This document shows positions 17,316 to 27,978 of a stretch of 64,000 nucleotides of DNA, piece after piece. This DNA comes from Parabacteroides sp. TM07-1AC (GTDB taxonomy: Bacteria; Bacteroidota; Bacteroidia; Bacteroidales; Tannerellaceae). The stretch is taken from contig NZ_QUKD01000011.1 in assembly GCF_003480915.1 (NCBI RefSeq), positions 150,894 to 214,893 of the forward strand, read 5' to 3'. The notes beneath the pieces were generated by a model. The model was not told the origin of the DNA and ran no database searches. It was given only the letters and a program-made list of their open reading frames with translations. How positions within the stretch are numbered: position 1 is the first letter of the stretch; the number at the start of each line of letters is the position of its first letter. The position numbers and the translations under genes were made by a program.

Positions 17316-18368
17316 TTATAGTTTACCTTTTAGATTGTATTTAATAACATTCCTGCCTCCTTCTTCATCGGGAGACAAAGCCAGCAAGTAGTCTCCCGCT
17401 TTCTCTATTGCAATCTTTCTCAGGTTGCGGTCAGCCTGCAATACGGCTTTCTGCTTTCCTTGCCAGTCGAATACGTAGATGATGGAGTTGCCGGTGAAGT
17501 CTGTTGTGCCGTCAAACAGGCAGAAGACGTATTTGTCCGAACAGCAGATGTCGATGAAGCATTTCTTACTGTTTTCGGCATCCAGATAGGTGTTTGTTAT
17601 ATCGGCAACTGGTATGGTATAATAGTCGGCGAAGGAGATTGAAGATGTCATATCGCAATTCAAATCATAGAAATTGATGCAATCGATGAAGCGCAGGGCG
17701 GCGACAATCACCCCTTTTTCTTCATTGACAACCAGATCACTATTATATGCCTGCTTCAACACTCCTTCCGGAATAGGAACAGTGATTGGAGGATAGCCGG
17801 GCACGGCATATTCTCCGGTGATCTTGTTGGATGAGAAGAAAACCTGCGGTTTGCCAGGAATGAATGATACGGCGTACAATTCTTTGGACGTGATGCAACA
17901 GTTGGTGTTGGCATTCCAGGAGACAAAATCTGTCATAGGAATGGAATCTATGGAGATCATAGGAGTGGTCTGGTTTTGATCCAGGTCTATGCGCTTCAAC
18001 AGATACGACTCATTATCCCAGATAGAAATCCTGTTTTTATGATTGACATAATCATATTTGGTAAAGGAGGGATAGGCCGTAGAGAATGTATTTCTCTCTC
18101 TAGGCCCGATCTGATGTAGTGAGAAATCACTTTTCTTTCTCACTTGCAGGATTGTATCGCTGTAATAGTCGAGAAAGGCATAGTAATCGTCGGTGATTGC
18201 TATGTCATAATAATTATATGTGCTGTTGCCTGCGAAGACAACGTCGCCGGATAATTTGGCTGTAATCTTCGTACTGGCTTTATAAGTATGTATGCCATCT
18301 TTGTTTTTCTGCTTATTGCAGGAAGCAAAGAATAAAAGGCCTGCGAGTAAATATAAGAACTGTTTCAT
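17316..18368 (-). CDS. Lipoprotein, predicted six-bladed propeller (BF3164-like)
   Basis: 350 residues. Lipobox LLFFASC with Cys17 lipidated. The body has repeated strands with aromatic/hydrophobic motifs (NYYDIAITDDYYAFLDYYSD, NRISIWDNESYLLKRIDL, KYVFCLFDG) spaced like propeller blades, and ends in VIKYNLKGKL. I associate it with the BF3164/TolB-like lipoprotein family of Bacteroidales; no enzymatic motif is seen. It lies inside the permease operon between P4 and P3 with 18-33 nt gaps, so it should be co-expressed. It may be a periplasmic partner or a cargo of the transporter (inference). Confidence 0.85.
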   Translation of the reverse strand: MKQFLYLLAGLLFFASCNKQKNKDGIHTYKASTKITAKLSGDVVFAGNSTYNYYDIAITDDYYAFLDYYSDTILQVRKKSDFSLHQIGPRERNTFSTAYPSFTKYDYVNHKNRISIWDNESYLLKRIDLDQNQTTPMISIDSIPMTDFVSWNANTNCCITSKELYAVSFIPGKPQVFFSSNKITGEYAVPGYPPITVPIPEGVLKQAYNSDLVVNEEKGVIVAALRFIDCINFYDLNCDMTSSISFADYYTIPVADITNTYLDAENSKKCFIDICCSDKYVFCLFDGTTDFTGNSIIYVFDWQGKQKAVLQADRNLRKIAIEKAGDYLLALSPDEEGGRNVIKYNLKGKL

Positions 18369-18386
18369 ATCTACATTGTTTTATTG

Positions 18387-20771
18387 TTATTCGGAGCGTA
18401 TGATGTCTATTGGGTTTGTGCGGGCAGCCTTTTGTATTTGCCAGACCAGCGTAAGGAATGAAATACCGCCGGTCAGAAGTATAGCCGCCGCGAATATCCA
18501 CCAGGCTATACTTACTTTATAGACAAAGTCGACCATGTATAGTGTGATGGCTAGCCACGACAGAGGTAAACTGATTAGGCAGGCTATGCCATATAACCGG
18601 CCGTATTTAACCAGCAGTATCTGCCATATAGCTCCGGCCGTTGCTCCGTTTATCTTTCGGATGGATATTTCGTGGAATCGTTGCTGAATATCAAACAATG
18701 ATAAACTGAACAACCCCATAGACGAGATCAATATCGCTATAACTGCAAAGAAAGAGGCAATACCAACCAACTGCTTGTCTTCTTTATAAATAGCCTGCAC
18801 TTCATCTTTCAAGAATGTATAGGAAAGTCCGTTTCCACACGCCTCGCTGTATATCTTCTGAAGAAAATCAATTGCTTCTTGTTTCTTTTCCGGAACGAGA
18901 CTAACCAGCATGCCTTGTGAGAACCCTTTATTGTATAAAAAGTAAATTATCGGTTCGTATCCTTTAGACAGATGTTGCGTACAGATGTTCTTGATAACAC
19001 CAATCACTTTATATCTGGGAGCCGGCTGTTCTTTTGTCTGTGGACTGTAAACCAGCAAATGATCTAGAATGACTGGCGTAGTGTTGATGTCGGTGATACC
19101 CAGTTGTTTTTTCGCTGATTCATTGATGACAATGGACAGATCCATATCGTCGTCGGAGTTGTTCCATAGCCGTCCCTCAATGGCTTCTATCCCCAGGATG
19201 CGGAAGAAGTTTTCGTTGCTGACCTTGGTCCCTATATTTTGCCAATCCTTTCCAGCGATATGTGCCCAAATAGTCTGACCCACACGACTGATTGGACCGG
19301 GTGAATAGCAGTGAAGCTTGATGAGCGACGGGTTATTGTCCATCTCTCTGTCCAACTGATGGGCGATCTGATTGTATTTGTTCCACATAGACATATCGCT
19401 GCCGATTGGATTTCCTGGGGATGAAATCTTTATGATATTATTCGTTTTGTATCCAGGATCTGTGTTCAGCATGGAATTCAGTTGCCGGATAGCATAGATG
19501 GATACAACGGTCAGTGCCAGCGTTATAATATATTGCAGGCAAAGGAATATCTTTCTGGATACCGTAGACTCTCCGCATCTTCCAATCATCTTCAGAGAGG
19601 TGATGGGCGAAGCATAATTATATTGGAAGAAAGGATATATAGCCGTAATGAGTGGCAATACGAACAGGATACCCACAGAAAGGCCTGTATCAAATAATAC
19701 ATGCGAAGGAATATGAATGGTAAGATACGTATTAGCCATCATTGTACCAATCTCGATAAGTACCCATGCCAGAAACAAGGCGATGCAAGTCATGCACATA
19801 TTCTCCGCATATAGCTGAGCGGCTACCTGCCGGCTGTTTGCACCGAATGCTTTTTTCATTCCAAACTCACGTGCTCGCTTTTGGATTAATACTGTATAAA
19901 CATTGATGAAGTTGAATAATCCTATCAGCATGATTAATACGTCGATTGTGGTCAGGATAAGTATATGTGTATAGTTTCCTGTCAGCCGGTGGTTATGGTT
20001 TGTAACAATCTGCCGGTCGAAGTAGAGCTCTTGCAACGAATAGAGATTGATACGCACGCGGTTGTGGTAGTTGCCTATTTTATGGAAAAGTCCGTATTTC
20101 TTATTGACGGATGCTACTGAGTTGCCTTTATGCAATCTGAGCAGTGACTGGGAGGCTATATGTTTTCTGTAGTCGGCTGATTCGTTTGAAATCAATAGGT
20201 CGAAAGGCATGGAGAAGCGGGTATCCGGCTGCCCTAGGATGGCTGAAACAGTTACAATCTCGCCCATTGAGGTGGTGATTTGCCGGCCCAGCGGGTCTTC
20301 TTCTCCGAATAATAACTGCGCCAGGTTTTCAGAGATTGCCGCGTCTTTCGGATTGCTTAATAGCTTCTTTCCGGTACTTTTTATTATTGGGACCGGCACT
20401 ATCTTCAGATAATTGGTGTCTGTGGCCAGAGAAGATACATTATATAGCTTGTTGCCGACCGTGATTTGGTCTGCCGAGAGTTGAAACAAGGTAGATGCTA
20501 TTTCCACGGCCGGATCGTCCAGCGGATTAGGCTCATAGCCATATTCCGGCAGCAGGCCGAAAAGTCTTTTCTGGTGAGAGACTTCATCTTCCATGACGGT
20601 ATAGCAGACTCTGTCTACATCCGGAATAAAATGGTCGGTTGTCATTTCTCCGTAAATATAGCGGGATATCAGGATACAACAGGCCAGGCTGAATGCCAGG
20701 CCCAGTATATTGATTGCCGTATAAAGACGGAATCGAAGGAGAGTTCGTATGGCTAATAAGATGATCTTCAT
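18387..20771 (-). CDS. FtsX/MacB-type ABC permease P4 (type II)
   Basis: 794 residues. The N-terminus MKIILLAIRTLLRFRLYTAI differs from the MLxHY start of type I permeases and matches P8 and P9. Coupling helices are KRAREFGMKKAFGAN and IQQRFHEISIRKINGATAG; the tail is TNPIDIIRSE. It is the only type II member in the seven-permease operon. Starts 8 nt after the stop of P5. If permeases pair as LolC/LolE-like heterodimers, this could be the partner of the type I proteins (inference). Confidence 0.92.
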   Translation of the reverse strand: MKIILLAIRTLLRFRLYTAINILGLAFSLACCILISRYIYGEMTTDHFIPDVDRVCYTVMEDEVSHQKRLFGLLPEYGYEPNPLDDPAVEIASTLFQLSADQITVGNKLYNVSSLATDTNYLKIVPVPIIKSTGKKLLSNPKDAAISENLAQLLFGEEDPLGRQITTSMGEIVTVSAILGQPDTRFSMPFDLLISNESADYRKHIASQSLLRLHKGNSVASVNKKYGLFHKIGNYHNRVRINLYSLQELYFDRQIVTNHNHRLTGNYTHILILTTIDVLIMLIGLFNFINVYTVLIQKRAREFGMKKAFGANSRQVAAQLYAENMCMTCIALFLAWVLIEIGTMMANTYLTIHIPSHVLFDTGLSVGILFVLPLITAIYPFFQYNYASPITSLKMIGRCGESTVSRKIFLCLQYIITLALTVVSIYAIRQLNSMLNTDPGYKTNNIIKISSPGNPIGSDMSMWNKYNQIAHQLDREMDNNPSLIKLHCYSPGPISRVGQTIWAHIAGKDWQNIGTKVSNENFFRILGIEAIEGRLWNNSDDDMDLSIVINESAKKQLGITDINTTPVILDHLLVYSPQTKEQPAPRYKVIGVIKNICTQHLSKGYEPIIYFLYNKGFSQGMLVSLVPEKKQEAIDFLQKIYSEACGNGLSYTFLKDEVQAIYKEDKQLVGIASFFAVIAILISSMGLFSLSLFDIQQRFHEISIRKINGATAGAIWQILLVKYGRLYGIACLISLPLSWLAITLYMVDFVYKVSIAWWIFAAAILLTGGISFLTLVWQIQKAARTNPIDIIRSE

Positions 20772-20779
20772 ATTTCCGC

Positions 20780-23098
20780 TTATTCAGATTTAACCACTTC
20801 CGCCGGATTCTGATTAGCCGCATTCCATATGCGCCAGCCGGTACATGTGATAATGAGTAAAGCCAGTGACAGCCATATTGCCGGATAAATCCAGAAATCG
20901 ATATTTGTTTGAAGGACATAGCTTTCTATCCAGGGTTTCATGATGAGGTAACCGATGGGGAATGCAATGGCAGAGGCTATCAGTAACAAGAACATATATT
21001 TCAGTAGGAATGCTTTCATGATATGACTGGTCTCTGCACCGTTCACTTTGCGTATGGCTATTTCCTTCCTGCGTTTTTCACAGTCGAGGGTGACGAGTGA
21101 GAAAACACCGAACAGAGAGATCAACACACAAACCAGGGTGACGAAATCCAACATCATCAGCAATGCGTTTTCCGATTTAAGGAATTTCTCATATTCTTCT
21201 TCCATATTGCAGATCTGGCAACTTCTGACGTTCGGATTTAATTTTTTGACCAATGTCTCCAACCTCTCTTTACAATTGTTCCAGCTTCCTTCTTGATATT
21301 TGAACAGGATTGAACCGTTGGAACTAAAATCTGTTTCTTTTTTAAATATCATAACGATAGGACTACATGGTACCGTCGGAGGTGCAATATAGAAATCTTT
21401 AATAACACCGGCTATCACCCAGTTGCTTTCTCCCTTTTTTATTGTCTTTCCGATGGGATGGTCTATGTTTAAAGATTTTATTCCGGCCTGATTGATTAAT
21501 ATATGTACATCGTCGCCGTCGGCAGGGATCGCACCTTCGAGAAGTTGTAATCCATAAAAATTGAAATACGCCTGGTTGCAGTCAAACATCTCGAAATTGA
21601 CGGAGGCTGTAGAATCCTGGCGTCCTTCCCATTCCCCAACTGTCCGGTAGGAACGGCCGTAACGGGGAAAGATCGGTGATATATTATCAGGGAATATTTC
21701 AGTGATAAACGGGATTTTTGTTATCTCTTCTTTAAGTCCGTCTATTACAGGATATACGGAGATAAAAGCCCGGTTCGTCCGTTCCAATCCGAAATCGGCC
21801 TTGTTCAGATAATGAATCTGTTTCATCAGTATGACAGCACAGAATATAAAACAGATACTGATTATGAACTGTGTAATCATACTGATCTTCTGGAATATGT
21901 TTTTATTTCTTCCTCCGGTTGAACCTTTTAACATGGCATTCAATGTCTTTTTCCTGAAATAGTAAATCGGATATAATGATAACAAGAATGAAAAGACGGC
22001 TACGACTGCTGCATATTCGATAGCTTTCAGATATATATCCGGGTTATCCAGCTTAATATCGGATAGTTCCCGGAATGTCGGTAAAGTCAATTCGATCAAG
22101 ATGAGGCCTATAAATAGAGCCAACAATAGCGTGATCGAATATTCGACTCCAAACAAGACCATCTGATTTCTGTCCGAAGAACCGCAGACTTTCCGTAAGG
22201 CTATTTCACGGCTACGCATCCGGATCCGTGTAATGAATAAAGTCAGGTAATTGAATAATGCACATAAGATAACCAATCCTCCGGCAGAAGCGAAGAGGAA
22301 AATATGTTCATATTTGACTGTTTCCTGCCGGCTGGGGCGGTCATAACGCATAGAAGTGATAGGAGTCAATACGATTTTATCGATGGAAAATGTCTGGTCC
22401 GGTTTGGTTTTATATTCCAGAAGTTTTTTTCTAAATGCTTTTATATCCGTTCCTTTCCGTAGTTTGATATATGTCTGCCAGGAAGAGACATTCCATTCCT
22501 TATCCGCCCCATTCGATTCGAGTAGTTCGAATGGTAAATTGCTATGCGTATCCCAAGCTTTAACGACTGCACATATTGATTTCTCTCCATAGATATCGAG
22601 TGTTTTGCCGATAGGATCCTCTTTTCCGAACAGTCGACTGGCGAGTTGTTCGGTAATAGCTACCTGGTTGTTATCCCGGATCATGAAATCCTTGCTGCCA
22701 CTTACTATCTGTATATTGAACATCTGAACGGTTGCAGAATCGACTCCTATCTTAAAAGACTTGTATTCTTTCCCTTTATATTTGAAGGAGGTGTACCATG
22801 CCTGCATATTGCAAGCATCCTCTACCTCTGGAAATGTCGCTTTCAGGAAACCAGCCAGCGGATAAGGACTTATTTCCGACAAACCGCTGCTGTACATATA
22901 TGATTCCGGTCGTACGAAATAGATTCTATCGGCACCGTCATGAAAGGTATCGTAAGTCTGCTCGTAACGTATCCATAAGGTAGACAAGGCAAAACAGGTA
23001 AAACCGATAGCCAGTCCGATGATGCTGATAACGGATTGCGATTTGTATTTTATCAGGTTGCGTATCGCCAGTTTGATATAATGTCGTAGCATATTCAT
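20780..23098 (-). CDS. FtsX/MacB-type ABC permease P5
   Basis: 772 residues (770 if translation starts at the second Met, 23092, giving the usual MLRHYIK start). Type I. Coupling helices are IRMRSREIALRKVCGSS and CEKRRKEIAIRKVNGAETS; the tail is QNPAEVVKSE. It is the closest relative of P7 in this window: both share TLWIR, the RKVCGSS motif and the C-terminal TGWRIWNAA/YWRIWKAA segment, which points to duplication within the operon. Confidence 0.92.
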   Translation of the reverse strand: MNMLRHYIKLAIRNLIKYKSQSVISIIGLAIGFTCFALSTLWIRYEQTYDTFHDGADRIYFVRPESYMYSSGLSEISPYPLAGFLKATFPEVEDACNMQAWYTSFKYKGKEYKSFKIGVDSATVQMFNIQIVSGSKDFMIRDNNQVAITEQLASRLFGKEDPIGKTLDIYGEKSICAVVKAWDTHSNLPFELLESNGADKEWNVSSWQTYIKLRKGTDIKAFRKKLLEYKTKPDQTFSIDKIVLTPITSMRYDRPSRQETVKYEHIFLFASAGGLVILCALFNYLTLFITRIRMRSREIALRKVCGSSDRNQMVLFGVEYSITLLLALFIGLILIELTLPTFRELSDIKLDNPDIYLKAIEYAAVVAVFSFLLSLYPIYYFRKKTLNAMLKGSTGGRNKNIFQKISMITQFIISICFIFCAVILMKQIHYLNKADFGLERTNRAFISVYPVIDGLKEEITKIPFITEIFPDNISPIFPRYGRSYRTVGEWEGRQDSTASVNFEMFDCNQAYFNFYGLQLLEGAIPADGDDVHILINQAGIKSLNIDHPIGKTIKKGESNWVIAGVIKDFYIAPPTVPCSPIVMIFKKETDFSSNGSILFKYQEGSWNNCKERLETLVKKLNPNVRSCQICNMEEEYEKFLKSENALLMMLDFVTLVCVLISLFGVFSLVTLDCEKRRKEIAIRKVNGAETSHIMKAFLLKYMFLLLIASAIAFPIGYLIMKPWIESYVLQTNIDFWIYPAIWLSLALLIITCTGWRIWNAANQNPAEVVKSE

Positions 23099-23109
23099 AA
23101 TATTTCTGT

Positions 23110-25524
23110 TTATTCGGATTTAATAACTTCTGCCGGGTTGATCCGGGCTATTCTCCAAAGCTGCCATATTATCGTGAAGGCAACGATTGCTGCCATAAGC
23201 AGGAATATCAGGATAAAAGGTAGAATACCGATGGAGATTCTCTCAGCATAACTTTCCAACCACGATTTTAGTAACAATATCAATATGGGAAAAGCAATGC
23301 ATGCAGAAACAAACAATTGCAACAGGTTGCTTTTGCAAAACATATGAACAATTGTAGCAGGTGTCGCTCCATTGATCTTACGGATGGCTACTTCCTTTTT
23401 CCTTCTGTCGGTAGATAAAGTAACCGATGCGTATATTCCCAGTAGGCTGATGATAATAGATATTATGGAAAATATGGTTGTCAGTTTGAATATATTCTGT
23501 TCTCTACTCACATAAAAACCGGAATCATCTTTCATGGAGAAAATATAAGTTGGAGTGGCCTGATTGACATATTTGGATAGTTCGGCTTTCATGATCTCCG
23601 GAAATTCCTTCCTATATTCAGGCTTGATTTTTATTAAGCAGCTCATGTTAATACTGTTTTCAGGGAATGGCATATAAATGCAGGGAAGAACCGGGCGGGT
23701 ATTCATTTCATACCGATTATTCATAAAATCTGAAACGATTCCGACCACCTGGAAATTACTCATTTCCGTACCCCAATATCTCACATTTATTTGCATGCCG
23801 ATAGGATTTCGATTGAATAACCGTGCAAAAGATTCGTTGACAACTGCTTTGTCTGTTTCTTCTGAGTTGTATAAACGCCCGTCACGTAATTTTTGGTTGA
23901 CAAGTTCAAAGAAAGATGGATCGGTATAGATATGGCCCATGGTGCTTTTCGCTACCTCATCACTGATCCCTTCCCACGAAAAACTTCCTTCTCTCAACTG
24001 CCAGGCTCCGGAAAATCCCATTCCGTTACGACAAACGATTTCGACTTTTGGGTCTTGCTGTAATTTTTGTAGTATTTCCGGACGGTGGGGAGTAAGCTTA
24101 TCTCCGTTGAGGGATACGTCGAATGTTGAGGTTTTGTCGGTTTCACTCAGTCCGTTCGTTAGCCGGTATTCAATCAGATCGCTTTGTTGTTTGATAAACC
24201 AGGTCGTTCCCAGGAACAGGAAGCAGATAACGAGTTGTATGGATATGAATATATTCCGTAAAACACTATGGCGGCGTATGATCTGATTACTGAACAGACT
24301 TTGTATAAGGGATATCTTACCCAGATTATGAATAACGATCAGACACAGAAGCGCAATACCACCCAAACCGATAATGCTGTATTGGGTAAGAAGTTGTACT
24401 ACGTAACTATTGTCTATTGAAAAATCAGGATTAAGACTGTTAATATGTGGAATGACCAGTTCTGCAATAGCGAAGCTACAAGTACAGGCTATTAGAAAGG
24501 CGATGGAAGCTTCAATGAAAAGCAGATAGAATATAGAACACTTTGTCGCTCCGTTCACTTGACGGATGCCGCATTCCTTGATCCTGTTCATCATCCGTCC
24601 GATGATGAACAGTACATAATTAAAGAGAGCTGTCAGTAGTACCAGCAGTCCGATAATAAAGAAAATAGTTCCTGAGTCAGAAAAGAAATTTCTTTTGTAG
24701 AGCGTATTACGCTTCGTCAGTGGTTTTAACTGAACAATAGATTCTGCAATTTCATTTTTATTTTTAGGATATTTCAACGTGCTTTTTTTAAGCTTTTCGT
24801 TTAGCTTGTCGATATTTATACCCGGTTTGATTTTTACGAATGAATTGAACCCGTCGTAATAGATATATCTATCGGGAGAACAGATTGCTTCATTTGTTGT
24901 ATTCAGTTCGATACCGCTGTATCTTTCCAGATCACTTTGCTTTGGAAAGTTTTCGATCACTCCCCGGATGGTAAATACTTTTTGGGTATCGTCAAAATCA
25001 TTAATATCGGTGAAGGTTTTACCAATGACATCCGTTGTTCCGAATAATCTATTGGCGGTCTTCTCTGTAACTAGGATAGCATCGGGCGTCTGATCTATTT
25101 CATTGGGGGTTCCATTGATTAGCCGTATATTGAAAAAGTCAAGAAAATGATGGTCGGCAAAGACAAACAACTCTTTGAAATAATTGGCTGTACCATCCGT
25201 CTTTCTGATTTCGCATAACTTCTCCGTGTAGGGTTGTACTTGGCTGTAAGCGGTAGCCGATTCTATTTCAGGATACTCCTTTGCGAGCATAGCGGAGGCA
25301 AAAGGTGAATAACTTGTCTGGGTACTTTTCTCTGTTTCTGTAAAAACGATGCATATTCTTTCTACCTCTTTGATGCTGTGATTCCAGTTTAAGTCAACTC
25401 TTAACGTATAGGAACAGATGGCGAAACAGCAGACACCAACCGCTAACCCGATGATACTGATTAGTGATTGCGTCTTATATTTCAGTAGGTTACGTATGGC
25501 CAGTTTGATATGGTGTTGTATCAT
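23110..25524 (-). CDS. FtsX/MacB-type ABC permease P6
   Basis: 804 residues from MIQHHIKLAIRNLLKYKTQS. A longer in-frame start at 25548 would overlap the stop of P7 by 8 nt, whereas the start at 25524 leaves the 16-nt gap typical here. Type I. Coupling helices are NRIKECGIRQVNGAT (Q for K) and DRRKKEVAIRKINGATPA; the tail is INPAEVIKSE. The first extracytoplasmic domain is lysine-rich around KKSTLKYPKNKNE. Confidence 0.92.
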   Translation of the reverse strand: MIQHHIKLAIRNLLKYKTQSLISIIGLAVGVCCFAICSYTLRVDLNWNHSIKEVERICIVFTETEKSTQTSYSPFASAMLAKEYPEIESATAYSQVQPYTEKLCEIRKTDGTANYFKELFVFADHHFLDFFNIRLINGTPNEIDQTPDAILVTEKTANRLFGTTDVIGKTFTDINDFDDTQKVFTIRGVIENFPKQSDLERYSGIELNTTNEAICSPDRYIYYDGFNSFVKIKPGINIDKLNEKLKKSTLKYPKNKNEIAESIVQLKPLTKRNTLYKRNFFSDSGTIFFIIGLLVLLTALFNYVLFIIGRMMNRIKECGIRQVNGATKCSIFYLLFIEASIAFLIACTCSFAIAELVIPHINSLNPDFSIDNSYVVQLLTQYSIIGLGGIALLCLIVIHNLGKISLIQSLFSNQIIRRHSVLRNIFISIQLVICFLFLGTTWFIKQQSDLIEYRLTNGLSETDKTSTFDVSLNGDKLTPHRPEILQKLQQDPKVEIVCRNGMGFSGAWQLREGSFSWEGISDEVAKSTMGHIYTDPSFFELVNQKLRDGRLYNSEETDKAVVNESFARLFNRNPIGMQINVRYWGTEMSNFQVVGIVSDFMNNRYEMNTRPVLPCIYMPFPENSINMSCLIKIKPEYRKEFPEIMKAELSKYVNQATPTYIFSMKDDSGFYVSREQNIFKLTTIFSIISIIISLLGIYASVTLSTDRRKKEVAIRKINGATPATIVHMFCKSNLLQLFVSACIAFPILILLLKSWLESYAERISIGILPFILIFLLMAAIVAFTIIWQLWRIARINPAEVIKSE

Positions 25525-25540
25525 ATTCATATATATTGTA

Positions 25541-27868
25541 TTATTCAAATTTAATAACTTCTGCCGGATTTTTACTTGCAGCCTTCCATATTCGCCAATA
25601 TATGCAAGTGACTGTGATCATGACAAGAGATATAAATAATATCAGGTAGATCCAGAAGGAAATAGTTGTTTGTATAACATAGTTTTCCAGCCATGATTTC
25701 ATGATCAGATAGCTGACCGGGAATGCGATGGCTGCAGCTACGCAAAGTAGCAATAAATATTCTCTGAAGAACAGATGGATGATGGTTCCGACTGTTGCAC
25801 CGTTCACTTTACGGATGGCGATCTCTTTCCGGCGTTGTTCGCAGTTAAGAGTGACTAGTGAGAATATCCCGAAAACTGAGATAAGGATACAGACAATGGA
25901 AACGAAGTCGAGTAATTTGATCAGAGCATTTTCCGATTGCAGGAATTTGTTGAACTCTTCTTCTGTGTTATATAATCTGTAGAATGTAAAATCCGGATAT
26001 TTCTCCCTGATCAATGCCTCGATCCGTTGTTTGCATTCTTTCCATTGTCCGTCACGGAAAATGAAAAGGAGATTGCCTCCGGAGTTAATAGACCAGAATA
26101 GTTCTTGTACTGTAAATACCATCGGTTTCACGGGGATAGTAGGCGAATCTTTACAGAAATCGCGTATTACCCCGATAATCTGTGCCCGGGTAGAGTCGCT
26201 TTTGAGGAAAGATTTTCCGATCGGATCTGCCCAGCCAAACAGACGGGCGGCCGTTTCGTTGATCATCACTTTCTCTTTCCGGTCGTCATCCCTTAACATA
26301 GTGCCTTTCAGTAGCTTCAGATTATAATAATTACATATTCCTTCGCCGCTGGCAATTGTCTCCAAAAGTACTTCATCGGCAGATGCAGGCTTATCATCCC
26401 ACTCTTTCACCGTAATATAGCTTGCTCCGTTTTGAGGTATAAAAGAGTTGTGATTACCCGAAAGCACTTCGGTTATCATGGGTATTTGTTTTAGTTCTTC
26501 CCGCAGGCTGGCTTCGGACGATTTGGCACTGAATGTGATGGAGGCTCTTCCTCCCCGTTCCACTATACGGTCGGTATGTGATAAGTAATGTATCTGTTTG
26601 ATCATCACAAGCGTGCAGAAGATGAATCCGATACTGATAATAAACTGTAAGACCAGGAAGAATTTCTGGAAATAATTCTTCCCTTTCCCTTTTTCCGTTC
26701 CTTTTATTGCTGCATTCAGCGATTGGCGGCGAAAATAATGGATAGGAAGCAGAGAAATAAGGAACGACAGTGATGCTACGAAAAGGGAATAGCCGATAGC
26801 TTCCAGGTAGATTCCGTTTGTCGTCGTTTTTATTTCGGATAATTCCCGAAAAGTGGGTAGTATCAATTCTATCAATAACATCCCGATAAATATAGCAGTC
26901 AATAGCGTTAATACATATTCTATAGAAAATAACTCCATCAGATGTTTATCTGAAGAGCCGCATACTTTGCGTAAGGCTATTTCCTTTCCGCGCATCCGTA
27001 TCCGGCTGACGAACAGAGTCAGGTAATTGAACAGCGAACAAAGGATGACCAGACCGCCCGATAAGGCAAACAACAGGATGTGATTGAATTTGATGGTCGC
27101 TTCCCGGATGGGATGGTCGTATCGCATCTGTATGATCGGGGTCAGTACGAAATGTTCCAGTTTGGCGTTGTCTTTTTCAATAGTATGCTCATATATCTTT
27201 TTACGGAAAGCCTTGATGTCCGTCTCTTTCCTTAGCTTGATAAAAGTCGTCCATCCGCAGGCGTACCAGACCGGGATCGTATAATTGGCTCTTACTATTT
27301 CAAAAGGCATGTTTGTATGAGGCTCCCAGGCTTTGACCACTGCACAAATGGGACTTTCCTGACCGTATATGCTTAGTTCTTTCCCTATCGGGTTCTCTTT
27401 TCCGAATAGTTTTTCGGCAAGCTCTTCTGTGATGGCTATTTCTTTACTGCCGTTGACAAGGAAATTGGCATTTCCACTAACCAACCGGATCGGGAATATT
27501 TTCATGGAGGCGGAATCCATCTGGATCTGATAAGATAGATAAGTGATCCCTTTGTATTTGAATTCCATTTTACTGTCCGACACGTTACAGGCCTGTTCTA
27601 TTTCGGGAAATGTTTCCTGCAGATAGGCTGCCAGTGGGGAAGGGGTGACTGTGGCCAAACCCTCATTACTGTTTTTGTCTTCGTTACGAACCAGGAAAAT
27701 GCGTTCTGCTTCCTCGTGAAAGTTCTCGTAGGTCATTTCGTGCCTGATCCATAGAGTGGCCAGGGCAAAACAGGTGAACCCCATCGCCAAACCGATGATG
27801 CTGACGATCGATTGGATTTTATATTTTAGAAGATTGCGTGTTGCAATCAATGCATAGTGTTTAAGCAT
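25541..27868 (-). CDS. FtsX/MacB-type ABC permease P7, first gene of the seven-permease operon
   Basis: 775 residues, type I (MLKHYALIATRNLLKYKIQS). Coupling helices are IRMRGKEIALRKVCGSS and CEQRRKEIAIRKVNGATVG; the tail is KNPAEVIKFE, with F for S. It sits directly behind the sigma-54 promoter at 27898-27913, with a predicted leader of about 19 nt. The seven permeases and one lipoprotein from here to 10154 have gaps of 4-33 nt and no visible terminator, so they should be one transcript of roughly 17.7 kb. Confidence 0.93.
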   Translation of the reverse strand: MLKHYALIATRNLLKYKIQSIVSIIGLAMGFTCFALATLWIRHEMTYENFHEEAERIFLVRNEDKNSNEGLATVTPSPLAAYLQETFPEIEQACNVSDSKMEFKYKGITYLSYQIQMDSASMKIFPIRLVSGNANFLVNGSKEIAITEELAEKLFGKENPIGKELSIYGQESPICAVVKAWEPHTNMPFEIVRANYTIPVWYACGWTTFIKLRKETDIKAFRKKIYEHTIEKDNAKLEHFVLTPIIQMRYDHPIREATIKFNHILLFALSGGLVILCSLFNYLTLFVSRIRMRGKEIALRKVCGSSDKHLMELFSIEYVLTLLTAIFIGMLLIELILPTFRELSEIKTTTNGIYLEAIGYSLFVASLSFLISLLPIHYFRRQSLNAAIKGTEKGKGKNYFQKFFLVLQFIISIGFIFCTLVMIKQIHYLSHTDRIVERGGRASITFSAKSSEASLREELKQIPMITEVLSGNHNSFIPQNGASYITVKEWDDKPASADEVLLETIASGEGICNYYNLKLLKGTMLRDDDRKEKVMINETAARLFGWADPIGKSFLKSDSTRAQIIGVIRDFCKDSPTIPVKPMVFTVQELFWSINSGGNLLFIFRDGQWKECKQRIEALIREKYPDFTFYRLYNTEEEFNKFLQSENALIKLLDFVSIVCILISVFGIFSLVTLNCEQRRKEIAIRKVNGATVGTIIHLFFREYLLLLCVAAAIAFPVSYLIMKSWLENYVIQTTISFWIYLILFISLVMITVTCIYWRIWKAASKNPAEVIKFE

Positions 27869-27897
27869 GAATACTTTATTATAATTGTAACTGAAAA

Positions 27898-27913
27898 TAC
27901 AAAAGATGTGCCA
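27898..27913 (-). promoter_or_regulatory. Sigma-54 promoter of the seven-permease operon
   Basis: Minus strand TGGCAC, ATCTT, TTGTA. It is identical to the ABC ATPase promoter in both hexamer and -12 element. Predicted start near 27887. Confidence 0.87.
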
Positions 27914-27978
27914 AAAGGATAATGTGTTAATAGTGTGAGTGTTATCCGGGGTGTGCTATTGGGAGTGGTGTGTGTATC

